Positions 44,940-56,244 of a stretch of 64,000 nt of DNA are shown piece after piece. The translations under genes and the position numbers were made by a program. The notes beneath the pieces are model-generated. The model made no database searches and was not told the DNA's origin. It saw only the letters and a list, made by a program, of their open reading frames with translations. Position 1 is the stretch's first letter. The number at the start of each line of letters is the position of its first letter. Location of the stretch: the NCBI GenBank assembly GCA_963513935.1, contig OY740776.1:15014660-15078659 (forward strand), read 5' to 3'. This stretch comes from Aphrophora alni. Its lineage: Eukaryota > Arthropoda > Insecta > Hemiptera > Aphrophoridae.

Positions 44940-46090
44940 GCTGATTGTTGCAACAATGGAAAGAGCACGTTTATAAGTTTGTTTTGATAAGGTTATGTTT
45001 TGTCTTGGTTGCTTGGATGACTAACGCTAAACCGTTTATTAAACGGCTACCACAAAGCAAGAAAAAGCGTTTTGTGTTTTGGAGTTCGCTCGAACTCATG
45101 CTGTTGTTAGTGTTCAACGAAACTTTCGAACAAAATTCAGGAAGGATCCTCCTCATCGGAACTGCATAGCTCGTTGGATGAGACAACTGGGTGTTTGTGT
45201 GCCAAGAAAAGTTTGGGCCGTCCACAGACCCCGGAGGACGCTGTGGAGAGAATTGACGCTAAGTATGCACGTAGTCATTAAACACATCAACTCGCAAAGC
45301 TAGTAAGGAACTTCAGATACCACAGTCTACAGTATGGCGTGTCTTGCGCAAGTGGATGAGACTTAAACCGTACAAACTGCAACTGTTGCAAGCATTAAGA
45401 TTTACTGACAAGCCAAAGCGCAGAGAGTTTTGCTTTGAACAGTTTGAAAATGATGGATTTGCTGATAGACTAGTGTTCAGCGATGAGGCTACCTTCCACC
45501 TCAGTGGACAAGTAAACCGTCACAACGTAAGAATATGGGGATCAGAAAACCCAAGGGAGTTTAATGATTTCTAAACAGTTTTTGTGCTCTTAGCAACCCT
45601 AAAGTGTATGGGTCCTTCTTCTTTATTGAACGCACTGTCTCTAGCAATACTTTATTTAGATACAATGTCAGAATAGCTAATTCCTCAGCTTATAGAAGGT
45701 ATTCCAAACGTAGTTTTTCAGCAAGATGGTGCTCCTGCTCACTACAAATCTGAGGTACGCGATATTTTTAATGTTACTTAGCCAGACCGTTGGCTTGGTC
45801 GCTCTGGTAATAAAGACATACCTCTGTTGCGCTGGCCGCCACGATCACCGGACCTCACTCCTTGCGAGTTTTTCTTGTGGGGGTTCATCAAATACACACT
45901 TTACTATTCTCCTATGCCTCAAAACCTGCCGGACTTAAGACAGCGCATAACAGAGGCAGTACAATCCATAACATAGGAAATGTTGCAGAGTATGTGGGCG
46001 GAAGTTGGAATATCGCTTGGATATTTGTAGAGTAACTAACGGCGCTCATATCGAGCATTTGCAACGTACATTAAAACTTGTTAATAGAGC
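44940..46090 (+). pseudogene. Mariner/Tc1-like transposase pseudogene
   Basis: The remnant of a full transposase can be followed across several frames. The N-terminal DNA-binding part is 'EFARTHAVVSVQRNF' (45085) and the second helix-turn-helix is 'LQIPQSTVWRVLRK' (45312). The linker 'MRLKPYKLQLLQALR' leads to 'RLVFSDEATFHLSG' with the first catalytic Asp (45470-45515), then 'KVYGSFFFIE' (45603) and 'QQDGAPAHY' with the second Asp (45720). 'PPRSPDLTPCEFFLWGF' has Glu at the third acidic position (45840-45890), and 'RVTNGAHIEHL' closes the protein at 46065. At least five frameshifts or stops make it inactive. It is more complete than the 17.3 kb fragments and only distantly similar to them. 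Confidence 0.85.
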
Positions 46091-46175
46091 AAATTGTTTT
46101 ATGCAGTTTTCATGATTTTGTGACTCTTCGTATGAAAATAAATTAACCCTATTTTTGCACCATTCTTTTTTAACC

Positions 46176-46188
46176 ACCCTGTATAGTA
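46176..46188. mobile_element. Right tip of the mariner-like element
   Basis: 'accaccctgtata' is the inverse of TATACAGGGTGGT, a mariner-type terminus, and lies about 90 bp after the transposase end. The left tip was not found upstream of 44940. Confidence 0.55.
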
Positions 46189-46189
46189 A

Positions 46190-46545
46190 ATCGTATTTTT
46201 TGCAACTCTTGAATAAGGACATTCATGTAATCAATACGCAACAAGTTTCTAACTTACTTATTGAAAATTTGCACGAAATACCAATGATTATAAGTGGAGA
46301 CTTCCGAACAAATTTTGCAGAAGAATCATCTCAACCACTGATTGACTTTTTAAAAGACAAGTTGCTTAACAATGTCTAACGATAAAAAAAATAAGATATG
46401 GAACTACAATAGACGCTGTGTTCACAAGATGTTTGGATCGATTTCATATTTTGGTTATAACAAACCAATCGTTTCATTTGTAGAATATAATGATAATGCA
46501 AATCATGAAAATAATATTATTATTTCCGAAATACAAGAATAATGT
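46190..46545 (+). pseudogene. Endonuclease/exonuclease-fold remnant, probably Helitron-linked
   Basis: The frame gives 'DIHVINTQQVSNLLIENL', then 'PMIISGDFRTNFAEE' and 'QPLIDFLKDKL'. After a frame change come 'GTTIDAVFTRCLDRF' and, in another frame, 'YFGYNKPIVSFVEYN'. SGDF and the terminal S/G-Y-x-K-P-I-V segment are the marks of endonuclease-exonuclease-phosphatase domains that I associate with PIF1/Helitron proteins of insects; the usual His before K-P-I is Asn here. The start of the domain is missing, apparently cut by the mariner element whose right tip ends at 46188. Assignment to Helitron rather than LINE is an inference. Confidence 0.55.
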
Positions 46546-46549
46546 ATAT

Positions 46550-46970
46550 GTAAATATCACTTTAAAAGATTATTATTCAATATTACTAATATTTAATAAA
46601 GAAAATACATTTACTTTTCGTTTATACAGAATTCACATGGTCTTAAATTTATATTATAAATACACGTAGAACATGAACACTCCAATTATTGCCTCTTTAT
46701 TTCATGGTTTTTAACTTAAATATGTATTAATAAGAAATGAACCATTACATATACAGTAATTAATAACTTTATTACATTTATTGAAAATTTTAATTTTATT
46801 AATTTTTAAAATTGATTGTTTTGTAAAAATACAATAATCTTTTCAATTACAAAAATCTAAGCATTTGTTTATTTTCATTATTATTTCCTTAAAATACCTT
46901 TTTTTGCATACTTTTCATAAAAATGAATTTTGATTTTTCACAATCGCAAGGAGTCCCGCGACTGTTCATT
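46550..46970. other. No recognisable feature
   Basis: AT-rich DNA within the block that interrupts family H. Confidence 0.35.
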
Positions 46971-46974
46971 TTTT

Positions 46975-47335
46975 TTTTATGTATATATTTTGAGTTAGGA
47001 CATGTTGGATAACTTTTTGGTCATTTATGTAATTATTCAATGGTTTTATCAATGACAGATATATTTCAAAATTCTTTTCTATTCTACTTTTCTTTTTCTT
47101 TTGTTTCTCCCTTATGTTTTAACAATAGCTTGTTTGGAGTCGTTTTCAATCAAATTTTACAAACATTGATATTCAGTGGGTATTACTTAACAATTAAGAA
47201 GCCTTAAGAAAGTTGTCTTTGTATCAAAACTTGCAGTGGGTGTGTCACTAATTAGGCAGCTTGTCTGAGGCGTGCGTGCGTGAGAGAAGTTTTTACCAGG
47301 TTGTCTTCATTCGTTTTACAAACTATAAGAAACGA
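46975..47335 (+). repeat. Family H, right half, second piece
   Basis: 'tatattttgagttaggacat', 'tggttttatcaatgacag' and 'gtgtcactaattaggcagct' continue the H copy broken off at 44790. Confidence 0.7.
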
Positions 47336-47339
47336 CTAT

Positions 47340-47785
47340 ATCCTACATCGATTCACAGAAGATTTGGGTAACAATTACCCCGGTGACGTCAAGGCAGTCG
47401 TTTAGAACATTCCTAACGGTATAATCCCATAACATCCGTAGAGGGTAATTGTCCAAGCGATGATATCGAACCATGTACCACTGATCGATATAACTAATCG
47501 ACCTTGACTGATTACGATATCGAGATTGTAATTTATTTCGAAAGTATTGAAATTAACTATCGATAAGCAATAAAACCGGCGGATACATTCAGACTGCAAT
47601 AAGAAACTGTACGGAAACAAATGTAGCACAATTCATATATTGAGGTTAACGTGAATGAAAACTGTCTTTGTTCTCTTTTAAGATATTTAGTTCCAACTAA
47701 TTAAAAGTTTTTTTGCGTTGTGGTAATTAAGTTTTGATTATACCGCCGAGCGGAAACGTTTTTGCGATTTCTAAAAAAAACGATT
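47340..47785. other. No recognisable feature
   Basis: AT-rich; nothing recognised. Confidence 0.35.
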
Positions 47786-47789
47786 ACCT

Positions 47790-47965
47790 TACGGATGACA
47801 TAGTGGTACTACCCAGCCCCTTCATACAATGCTAGCAGATAATCTAAATGTAAAGCCCAAAAGTTGGTTTCTTGATTCTTGTAGGGAATGGTAAATTGTA
47901 TTGGTATATCGAAGGTCAGTGAGTTTGTTTAAAACAGTTGAAATACAGGTTTTCTGAACCTCATA
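47790..47965 (-). repeat. Family R, inverted 3' third
   Basis: 'catagtggtactacccagcc', 'gaatggtaaattgtattggt' and 'gtttgtttaaaacagttg' are inverse R blocks. Confidence 0.6.
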
Positions 47966-48148
47966 ATATCACTATTTCTTGATTATATAATTACCTACAG
48001 ATTATAAGGGAGACTATAATAGATTAACAGATTATAATGTTTTGTAAAATTGTATTTTATTAAATTATTTTACTTCTATGACCTATCTAAAAACAGTTGT
48101 ATTATATTGTAAACATTGTCGATTAGTATCCAAGTCACACTATACATA

Positions 48149-48444
48149 ATATTTTTCGTTATACTGCTTCAAAAACAGCTGTTTTCAAAACATGCATTGA
48201 GATTCTAAAGTTGTTCTTTTTAGTCCTAGGACCTAAAAACATCAGCTGAGGTAGAGGTCATCAGCTGTTACTTCGTTTATACGAATTAATTAACGATTGT
48301 AAAGTATCTATAAAAACAACCAATACTCTCGACTGTAAATAACCGTTAAAACAGCTGTTACCATAGATTTGAAGGTAAATATATTATAAAATTTTAGTTT
48401 TTGTGATTGTTTTCTTATATTGTTTGCAGTATAACGAAAAATAT
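48149..48444 (+). mobile_element. Family D TIR repeat, copy 3
   Basis: Ends 'atatttttcgttatactgct' and 'gcagtataacgaaaaatat'; the interior is nearly the same as 6385-6682, including 'cagctgttacttcg' and 'gaattaattaacgattgtaa'. The right flank 'agttcatcactttgcgg' leaves the shared flank of the other two copies after 12 bases, so the element edge is near 48444-48456. Confidence 0.75.
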
Positions 48445-48459
48445 AGTTCATCACTTTGC

Positions 48460-48955
48460 GGCGAACGTTTCTGCTACCAACTGAGGCGAACATCTGCCCT
48501 GGTTATTCGATTGGTCCAGACGTTCAATTAAAAAGTTACGAAAAAATATGTACACCAAATTTGAGCTCAATATATTTTATATTTCCAAAGATATTACAGT
48601 GTTTAGTAAAGAAAAACAAAATGGCGGATAATTCTAAAACTAAGCATTTCAGGACTTAGGTTTATTGGAACTTTATTTCTTATTTTCACCTATAGAATAG
48701 CCTGGTGAAATTTGGGACAATATTTCCTAGACACTCTGTAGAAAAAAAAGATTATTATCATTATAAATTTCTTTAAATACAAAATGATGTCATCTTTTGC
48801 AGTATGGAAATATCCAGTGAGGAGATAACATTGTAATGTAATTTGATTTGTTTCAATTCATTAGAAATCAATTAATTGTCTTTTAATCCAACAATTATTC
48901 ACCGATTGATCGCCATAGTTTTTAAGTTTTCAAGTTTACGCCTTCAAATGGAAAA
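48460..48955. other. No gene; MITE-like fragment
   Basis: 'aaaatggcggataattctaa' and 'acactctgtagaaaaaa' resemble mariner-type MITE interior and tip sequences; no gene. Confidence 0.35.
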
Positions 48956-48960
48956 ATAAT

Positions 48961-49582
48961 TACACAGGGTGCTTCAGAAAGATGTAACACTTGTATAAAA
49001 ATAATTTTATTGAAAGCTCAAAAGCGTTAATTACAAGTTTAGTATGATTGCTATGAAAAAGTTATTTAGTATAGGAATAGTATAGTGTAATGTTTTATTT
49101 TACACTAATACAACTGATTCAAAATCAGCTGGTATTTATAATAAAGCAGGGCAGCCAACTGAAACGACTATAGACCTACCAGAGAGAAAGAAACCTGCGC
49201 AGAACCGTCATCTCGAGAGTGGCTCGCGCACGCATGTAGGTACGATGGCGGGGAGGGGATAGGAGTGGTGGAATTTAAAACTTATAATTTAATGTCTTTT
49301 ACGTCTATTACTTTGTAAAATATTTAAATTTACAAATTGTAGTTGTTAGGAACATAAACGATACGCATTCACAGTTTTTTTTAGCGCTGTAGTAGGTTTG
49401 AAAAAGAAAATATAAAGCCCTACGCAATGAAGAAGCTGCCGGGTATGTCTGGCCTAACTCGGACTCTCCCTGTCCCATCACAGTTCTACCCGCACGAGAC
49501 ACAACGCGCAATTCTTTTCTAAGCGGTACCCCTATAATTCATTAACTTTCTATATCTTAACATCTTTTTGAAACAGCCTGTA
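48961..49582. mobile_element. MITE with CAGGGTGCTTCAGAAAGATGT ends
   Basis: 'cacagggtgcttcagaaaga' at the left and the inverse 'caggctgtttcaaaaagatg' at the right form terminal repeats of about 22 bp; TA lies outside both. The ~620-bp interior includes a GC-rich block (49190-49260) and no coding sequence. Confidence 0.75.
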
Positions 49583-49589
49583 CAATAGG

Positions 49590-49925
49590 GACGATTTATT
49601 CTTCACATTTCAAAAAAGCTGTAATATGTTATGTTTAGTTCTACCGTAGATTTTTTAACTGAATTATAGAAATAATTCATAAAACATTTTACAAAAACAG
49701 ATGGTACTGGTGAAAAACAGTTGAAGTCAATGTTATCAAACCAAATTACATTTAACAATTACAAATCATTTTCATTAGTTATTACACTAATTACAAACTT
49801 ACAAGCGAGAGAAAATACAATATCTGTTCTAACCTAGAACAAACTTGTCAGTATGTAAACTATGGAAACAATAAATCAAAATCTATTTTCTCCAAGATCC
49901 CACAACTTACAAAATCAAAAAGAAA
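49590..49925. other. No recognisable feature
   Basis: AT-rich; possibly 3' untranslated sequence of the minus-strand LINE remnant that follows. Confidence 0.35.
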
Positions 49926-49929
49926 AAAC

Positions 49930-50970
49930 TCTTGGGAGCTAGAAATTGTCATCCAGATATTCTTGAACCTAGTAAATGTCAATGCTGGTTTCAAATTATT
50001 TTTCATTTAGATTTTTTACATCTATAGGAAGTTTATTGAACAATTTAATACCTATGTAATAAGGTGTTTTTAAAGATGGCAGACCGATGTTTTGGGTAGT
50101 TTAAATAATTTAGGACTTCCTTATTTCGGGTTGAATATGAATGGAAGCTCTGCTTTTCAAGGAAATATTTTATTTGGTTTTTTAACTAGCAAATGACACT
50201 TATATATGAAAAGGCTTGGGACAATCTATTTTAAATCAACGAATAAATTCTTACAAGAACTTGCTAAAGGTCGTAAGAAGAATATCTTTTTTATACCTTA
50301 AAAATATCTCCAACGTCAGATACCACAAGTCAAACCTCTATACCGTATGGAATTTTAGAGAGGAAGCAATGCATAATAAACAAGTTTCTTTCTTTCAAGA
50401 CTGACAACATCTCTAAGCATATGTTTGATAATAAAGAGAGTAAAGTTTATTTGTTAAATTTTGTCCAAGAGATATTCTTATCTATTAAAATTCCTAGAAA
50501 TGCTGCACGTGTTTGTACAATTTGCTTATCGCCCAAATCACAATATTTCAGTTTTATTTTGACTTTGTAATGGTTTAAACTGTATCATTTGGGTTTTTCT
50601 TGCCCAATTTCAGACCATTCACAACAAACCAATAAGAAAGTTGAATAAGTGTAACATGTCATTGACCTGGCTTTGAGAATTGCCGTTGTGACGTCACAGC
50701 ATAAAGGATAGTTTTACAACTAATATTTGGAGGCAAACTGTTAATATAAATGTTAAAGAGTAAAGGACCCAAAATAGTTCCTTGCGGAACACCATGCTTC
50801 ACTCTCTTGCAGCTAGATTGACAGATCTAATCATTATTACGAATGATATCGGTAAAATATGTTTTGATCCAACCAATTTGACGTTTCATCAAAGTTATAA
50901 TATTTAAATTTCATCGAAAGAACATCATTATTCATACACAACCTTGGATTTATAAAATTTGAATTAAAAA
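49930..50970 (-). pseudogene. Jockey-like LINE reverse transcriptase remnant
   Basis: On the minus strand from about 50970 down: 'NIITLMKRQIGWIKTYFTD' near the motif A-B linker, then 'KHGVPQGTILGPLLFNIYIN' (50745-50805), a clean RT motif B, and 'CKTILYA' where the YADD box should start, with the aspartates lost by frameshift. 'TRAAFLGILIDKNISWTKF' (motif E and thumb) follows, then 'IPYGIEV' and 'VSDVGDIFKVQKR'-like thumb pieces. Near 50040 'GLPSLKTPYYIGIKLFNKLP' gives the conserved C-terminal tail of jockey/CR1-type proteins. Many stops and frame changes; motif A and the N-terminus are missing. Unrelated in detail to the 27.9 kb LINE. Confidence 0.85.
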
Positions 50971-51059
50971 CCGCTACAATAAAATTTTGTTTAGATATTT
51001 ACTAATCCAGTGGCACAAGGCACAAGGTAAATTTGGTATCCATCAAAATGTCCACTTCT

Positions 51060-51690
51060 GTTTTTTTGACTGATTTTCGAGATGTCTGTCGCCGTTGTCG
51101 TCTGTACGTAAGCACGATAGCGAACACAAAAATTAAGATAGGAAGATAAAAGGGGACTACAGTGTGCTCATATAGAAATTCAGAATAAACGAAACAACAA
51201 TCTCAAAATGGCGCCCATTTTAAACAATTTTGTTCATATCTCGTGTATTATTCAACACAAAATTATACAAATCTGCAGATTTCAATTCTCCAATTTAATG
51301 GCAACAACGCTGACAAATGCGAAATTGTTATCAAAAATGAAATTTCGAAACCTGAAGAAAACTTAGCGAGTGGAGGCTCCTCGCGTATTTACAGCCTCGA
51401 GGCCCGACAGGACTGAAATGACACGAGCAAAGCGAGTGTAAACATTTAAAATATATCTTCATCTACGAAGCTAGTTAGACGTCAAGAAAGTGGTAATATA
51501 AAAATTTATGATCAGAAAACCTGCGTAACAACGGTAAACAAACTCATACTTGATAAGACTTCTTGATCTACCAATACAATTTAACATTTCCTACAAGAAC
51601 AAAGAAACCAACTTTCAAACATTATAAATAGAACATCTGTTTGTGTTACATTGTATGATAGGAACGGGTAAGCACCATGATGTCGCCCAG
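51060..51690 (+). repeat. Family R, longest copy
   Basis: About 630 bp: 'gtctgtacgtaagcacgata', 'aatggcgcccattttaaac', 'atatctcgtgtattattcaa', 'gatttcaattct', 'cacgagcaaagcgagtgtaa', 'ttgatctaccaatacaattt', then 'acattgtatgataggaacgg' and 'taagcaccatgatg'. Used here as the reference for the family. Non-coding; no TIR or tail recognised. Confidence 0.75.
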
Positions 51691-51694
51691 TTGT

Positions 51695-52215
51695 TTACTT
51701 TTCGGCTGATAACTACCGTGAAATTGACGGCAAATGTTTTTGGTTTGTTTAGTATTTACTTTTGTGTGACTAAGTTTTCAGGCAGTTTATTGCCTTTACG
51801 ATAATTTTTTAGTAATAATTTGTACTCATAGGTTGGCAACGTCATTGCTCTCGTCAATGCGTCATTTTAATGTTTTACTCTTTAGGATAAGTGATGATCA
51901 CGGAAGATGACACACAGTTTGGGATCACAGATGAATCAGACTCCACAGTCTTATCGATTCCTTTCTTGCTCACGTCGGATTGTTCCTCCCCTTCGCATTT
52001 TCTTTTAAGACAACATCTCTTCCCAATTTACGAGTCTAAAACATTTTCATATCTGACTTTATCATTGATCGCAATAATTTTGTTTGTTTTAATACTCAAA
52101 CAAATAGAAAAAACTTACTTTTTTTTTTGTTCTTGGTGTTTAAAGGCGAAAAACCTTTCGAGCACCATCGCCGTCTAAAAAAAAAAAAAGAAGAAGAAAC
52201 TGGTATAAAATTAAA
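51695..52215. other. No recognisable gene
   Basis: A 95-codon frame (51891-52178) has an acidic start and a hydrophobic stretch but reads into a poly-T run; no family recognised, and a chance frame is the simplest view. Confidence 0.35.
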
Positions 52216-52219
52216 ACGT

Positions 52220-52350
52220 CTAACTCTCGAATGCTCGAATAGCGTCAGAGTCGGAAGAGAACAAGTGTTGGTCAAGAGAGGAAATATCAAATAGAAGGAG
52301 CTATAACCCAAGAGTACATGAAAAAAGTGTATATCCAACTAGGACTAGGT
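52220..52350 (+). repeat. Family F repeat
   Basis: 'ctctcgaatgctcgaatagc', 'agaacaagtgttggtcaaga' and 'ataacccaagagtacatgaa' are in family F order. Confidence 0.65.
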
Positions 52351-52675
52351 ATTGTCTCACGTTAATATACGCTACAAGTACACTAACTGAGAGTCAAAAT
52401 ATATTTTAATTTATAAAATAAAATTGAATGCGACAACAGTCGGTGCTTGATGGCTTTTCATAAGAATGGAAATAATGAAACAATTATTTAATTCTTTTTC
52501 CTTTATCAAGTTTTAAACAGCTGCTTCTTTCCTTCAAATAAGGAAGCAAACGCTACCTTGCAGGCTAACATCTTTCAATGATTAAATAAAGCAGTAAAGC
52601 TAAAGTTTCAAAAGTATTTTAATAGATGAGCTACAATTGTTTCGCCTTGCGCCATCATCGGACAACTGACAAATC

Positions 52676-53076
52676 GGGAGATGTCCAATTGCACCGGTGG
52701 TCAGGGATCAGCCCCAAACTGATGTGTCCAGTTGCACCGGAGCCCCTTTTGGGTGGGTGTTCCAGTTGCACCGGCGGTCAGGTTAGGTTATATGTACTTT
52801 CTAAATAAAAAGTTTGTGCTCTAAAGTAATTTACTAATTTTTCTTATCATCCCTATTATTATTATTATTATGTGTGTACATACGCTTTAATGTTTTACGG
52901 TATACCGTTAAAGGTATAGAACTGTTTAATAGTTATGTCAAAGTTCCGTAAGTGTGAGTAAAGAAAGGTATTTCCTGGTAGATTTTAACCACCGGTGCAA
53001 CTAGACACTTTTCGTACGGAGGAATGTTTCGACCCTTGCAAATTCCTTCGACCGTCGGTGCAACTGGATATCAGCC
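52676..53076. mobile_element. Iterated-motif TIR element (TTGCACCGG type)
   Basis: Exactly flanked by 8-bp duplications GACAAATC (52668-52675, 53077-53084). The termini GGGAGATGTCCAATTGCACC and the inverse GGCTGATATCCAGTTGCACC form TIRs. The motif CA(G/A)TTGCACCGG occurs three times on the left (first at 52690) and twice inverted on the right. 'ggtcaggttaggtta' adds a two-unit TTAGG tract. 401 bp, non-coding. GG...CC termini with an 8-bp duplication fit Merlin- or hAT-class elements. Confidence 0.85.
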
Positions 53077-53089
53077 GACAAATCATGGG

Positions 53090-53395
53090 TCCTTAGTGGA
53101 TATTTTTATCGTAATCATTTACGGTGAAACATTACAATGGCCGCCATTTTGAAATTTTATAAAGTAATATTATGAAATGTTTTTTGGTTAGATACATGTG
53201 TATCAAATTTCAAAAAAGTATCTTTAACCGTTCTCCAGATATAAACTTTTCTTTAAAAAAACACAAAATGGAGGCCAGGCAAAAACAATACTTTTTGGAC
53301 CTATTTTTATTGTAACTTTTTATCTTATTTTCACCTAAGCAACAACCACCCGATGTATGTCCGCGTATTTTTGGGACACCCTATATACAACTATA
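53090..53395. mobile_element. Mariner-type MITE, right portion
   Basis: Ends 'tgggacaccctatata', the inverse of a TATAYAGGGTGTCC tip; 'aatggccgccattttgaaat' and 'aaaatggaggccaggc' are interior marks. The left part is missing or lies beyond the iterated-motif element. Confidence 0.55.
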
Positions 53396-53442
53396 AATTA
53401 ATTACTTTTTTGTCCGTCTTACTACATTAACACGCCAAATTT

Positions 53443-53555
53443 GTTAGGTTAGGTTGGGTTAGGTTAGGTTAGGTTAGGTTGGGTTAGTTAGGTTAGGTTA
53501 GGTTGGGTTAGTTAGGTTAGGTTAGGTTGGGTTAGTTAGGTTAGGTTAGGTTGGG
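53443..53555 (+). repeat. TTAGG array with 24-bp higher-order unit
   Basis: TTAGG units interspersed with TTGGG and TTAG variants. In the right part the block GGGTTAGTTAGGTTAGGTTA(GGTT) repeats three times, so the variants are arranged in a 24-bp higher-order repeat rather than at random. Confidence 0.9.
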
Positions 53556-53689
53556 CGTTTTTTATAACCTTTTTTATAAAGAGATAAACAAAATTGATGG
53601 TGGTTTTCCAAAATGAATAAAAAATAGTAAAAAAAACCTTTCCCCACTTCAAAAATGCAACTCGTACCCTTAGGGGACCAATTTAGTGA

Positions 53690-53840
53690 GTACAAGCTGG
53701 TCAATACCCAGAGAACCTAGCTGGATGTACACATTTTTTCATGTACTCTTGGGTTAGATCCCTCTCTTTCGTTTTTCCTATCTAGTCTCTTGAACAACTC
53801 TTGTTCTCTACCGACCCTGACGGTATTAGATTATTCGAAG
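53690..53840 (-). repeat. Family F, inverted
   Basis: 'cttgggttagatccctctct', 'cttgaacaactcttgttctc' and 'ctgacggtattaga' are the inverse of family F. Confidence 0.65.
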
Positions 53841-53849
53841 GCGATGTGT

Positions 53850-54900
53850 GTTTTATGTTCTTTTTAATTTTTTTTTTATTAAACTATGAAGGGCGAGAGG
53901 TTTTCCGCCTTCAAACAAGAAGAAAACAAAAAAAAAACTGTGCTATCTTGATATTTTTCTCTAAAATGCATTGGAAATTAATAAATTTACATTTTTGGTC
54001 TTGCCAAAAAACTAGGCGGATGGATGCTTTGCATGTTTTTTTAAGCCTAAAAACTACAGTTAAACTACATTTCTCCAACTAAAACCTAGGAAGACTGGTT
54101 TAGGAGTCTAATAAGATAACACGATGAATAGCCCCCTAAGTCAGGCTTGGCCTATATTGAATAATTCTGTTATCAACTCTAGATATGCTCTATATTAAAT
54201 GTGTCAGAGATAAGAGTCGCCGCAGAGGCGCGTCACGCGACAAAACATTGCATTTCACAACACTGTGTTTCTGTTTAGTTATGGCTGACGTCTTACCTCG
54301 CCTCTGCCTCTGGGTCCTCAGTAGGCAATTATTAGACCGAAAACAAATCCATTAAGGATCAAGGTCGATCAGCAAAACGGCGACCATCTTGATTGCCTTG
54401 AATTTTCGGCGAAGTGTTGATTAGGTTAGGTTTCTAAGTAGAGATGCCCCCCAGGGGGGGGGGGGAGTGACGACGTTAAAAGATTTTTAAAACGTTAATT
54501 GTTAAAACTGAGAGATAAATTGAAAGCATGCTTGTTATTTATTAGCATTCTCATATTTTGGTTCGTTTCTAAAGAATTGCTATTAAAAGAAACGGTGCAA
54601 ACATTGCGCAAACATGCAAACACATTGCACAAACTTTCTCACTCACGTATCCCCAAAACCAATCAAAACAATTTTTCATCAAAAATGGTTGTTCAGTTTA
54701 TCGATTTAAATGTATTGAACGATATACGCAATCTTTATAAACTTTTTTATATTTAAATAGACTCTAAACTTCCTTCTGTTGTACCATAAACGCGTCCTTA
54801 AGGTTAAAATCGTACTCTTTATGACGTCAGTCGAGGTTCAATTTTGTTTTATGCCAATTAATGAACAGTTAGGGTGTGTAAGTAAAACCAAATCTTTATA
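53850..54900. other. No recognisable gene
   Basis: A 93-codon frame starting at 53801 runs through AT-rich DNA with no motif. A G9-10 run is at about 54456-54465, and one short TTAGG run near 54423. Confidence 0.4.
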
Positions 54901-54904
54901 ATTT

Positions 54905-55650
54905 CAGGCGTGTCTGTAAGTCGCAACCAGTCTACACAGACAAGACGATAAATCCTATATATTTCAAACTTTGTATTTATATTCTTTGTGTTGTTCTACA
55001 TAGCCTATAGAAAAAAATATAGTGATAACAAAAAATGAGCTTGGTAGTCAAGGGGGAAAGTTTTCGAGTTGAAAAATTGTTTTTGGAAATATTACCTGTG
55101 GGGGTTTCAAATAAAACTTGAAGTTATTCTGACTACAAATATGTATGTTTATTTGACGAAGAAATTAATATGTTGACGATAGGGCAAATTTAAAGTGTCA
55201 AGTATCATGCCCCCCCCCTAAAACTTGAACACGGCGTTTAAATTGCAGTGTAAAATCATATACAGTATTATAGTCTTGTATGTCGAATTTAATTTAACCA
55301 GTGTTTGCGTAAGTTTTAAAGTTTTAGTGAGATGTGAGACAAACAATTTTGTAGCCATTAAAAGATAGATTGTATTTTTATGGATTTTTCTTTATTAGGG
55401 TCCGAAGGTAAAACCAAGGATTTTTGCAATTTAAAGTCGCAACCAGTCTACACAGACAAGACGATAAATCCTATGTTTCAAACTTTGCACTTATATTCTT
55501 TGTATTGTGCCACTTATAGGAAAAATATAGCGGTAACAAAAAAAATGACCTTGGGGTAGTTTAGGAGCAAAATTATCAAGGTTTTTTTAAAAATATTATA
55601 TGTGGGGTATCAAATAAGTTATTCTGATTACGAATATGTATGTAAGGACG
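54905..55650 (+). repeat. Family K, two direct copies
   Basis: 54916-55152 and 55432-55645 share 'taagtcgcaaccagtctaca', 'cagacaagacgataaatcct', 'atttcaaactttg', 'aaaaatatag.g.taacaaaa' and a 'tgtgggg.ttcaaataa' end. A third relative lies inverted at 10.7-11.0 kb. Non-coding. Confidence 0.75.
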
Positions 55651-55744
55651 ACAGCGCCCACAAGCATTAACAGAGTAACACGAAATTTGAAATAAGGGAA
55701 TACAGGTTAGGTTAGGTCAGTTTGGAAAACCGAAAAAGTGATTT

Positions 55745-56240
55745 TCAACAAGCTGTCCGTCCGTCGCGTCTGTACGTAAGGAATTAAGATAGGAACATGA
55801 AATTTTATATAAGCGACTATAGTGTACTATAGAACTCTCTCGAAATACAAATAAATCGAATTGAAAAAGTCAAAACGGCGGCCATTTAAAACAGTTTTTC
55901 CTCAAATTAGACGCTAAATGAGATCAAAATGTGCAGATTTCAATTCTGCATGTAATGACACCAAAACCACCACTCTACGATGACAAATAGCGAAGTTATT
56001 GTCAAAATTGTAACTCTGACTTCCTAAGGAAATATGTATCCGTTTAGTTAAGAAACACGATAGGGTTGAGACACTGACACGAGCGAAGCGAGTGGAGATT
56101 TCTATCAGATAGATATCGACAACTTGATGTACCAGTAATATTATTCATTTCCTAAAAGATTCAAGAAACCAACTGTTTGGTACTAAATTTAGAGGCTCTG
56201 CTTGTATGATGAGGCTGGGTAAGTACCATGATCATTACTT
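55745..56240 (+). repeat. Family R copy
   Basis: 'gtccgtccgtcgcgtctgta', 'aaaacggcggccatttaaaa', 'gacaaatagcgaagttattg', 'cacgagcgaagcgagtggag' and 'gggtaagtaccatgat' in R order. Confidence 0.7.
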
Positions 56241-56244
56241 TGTT

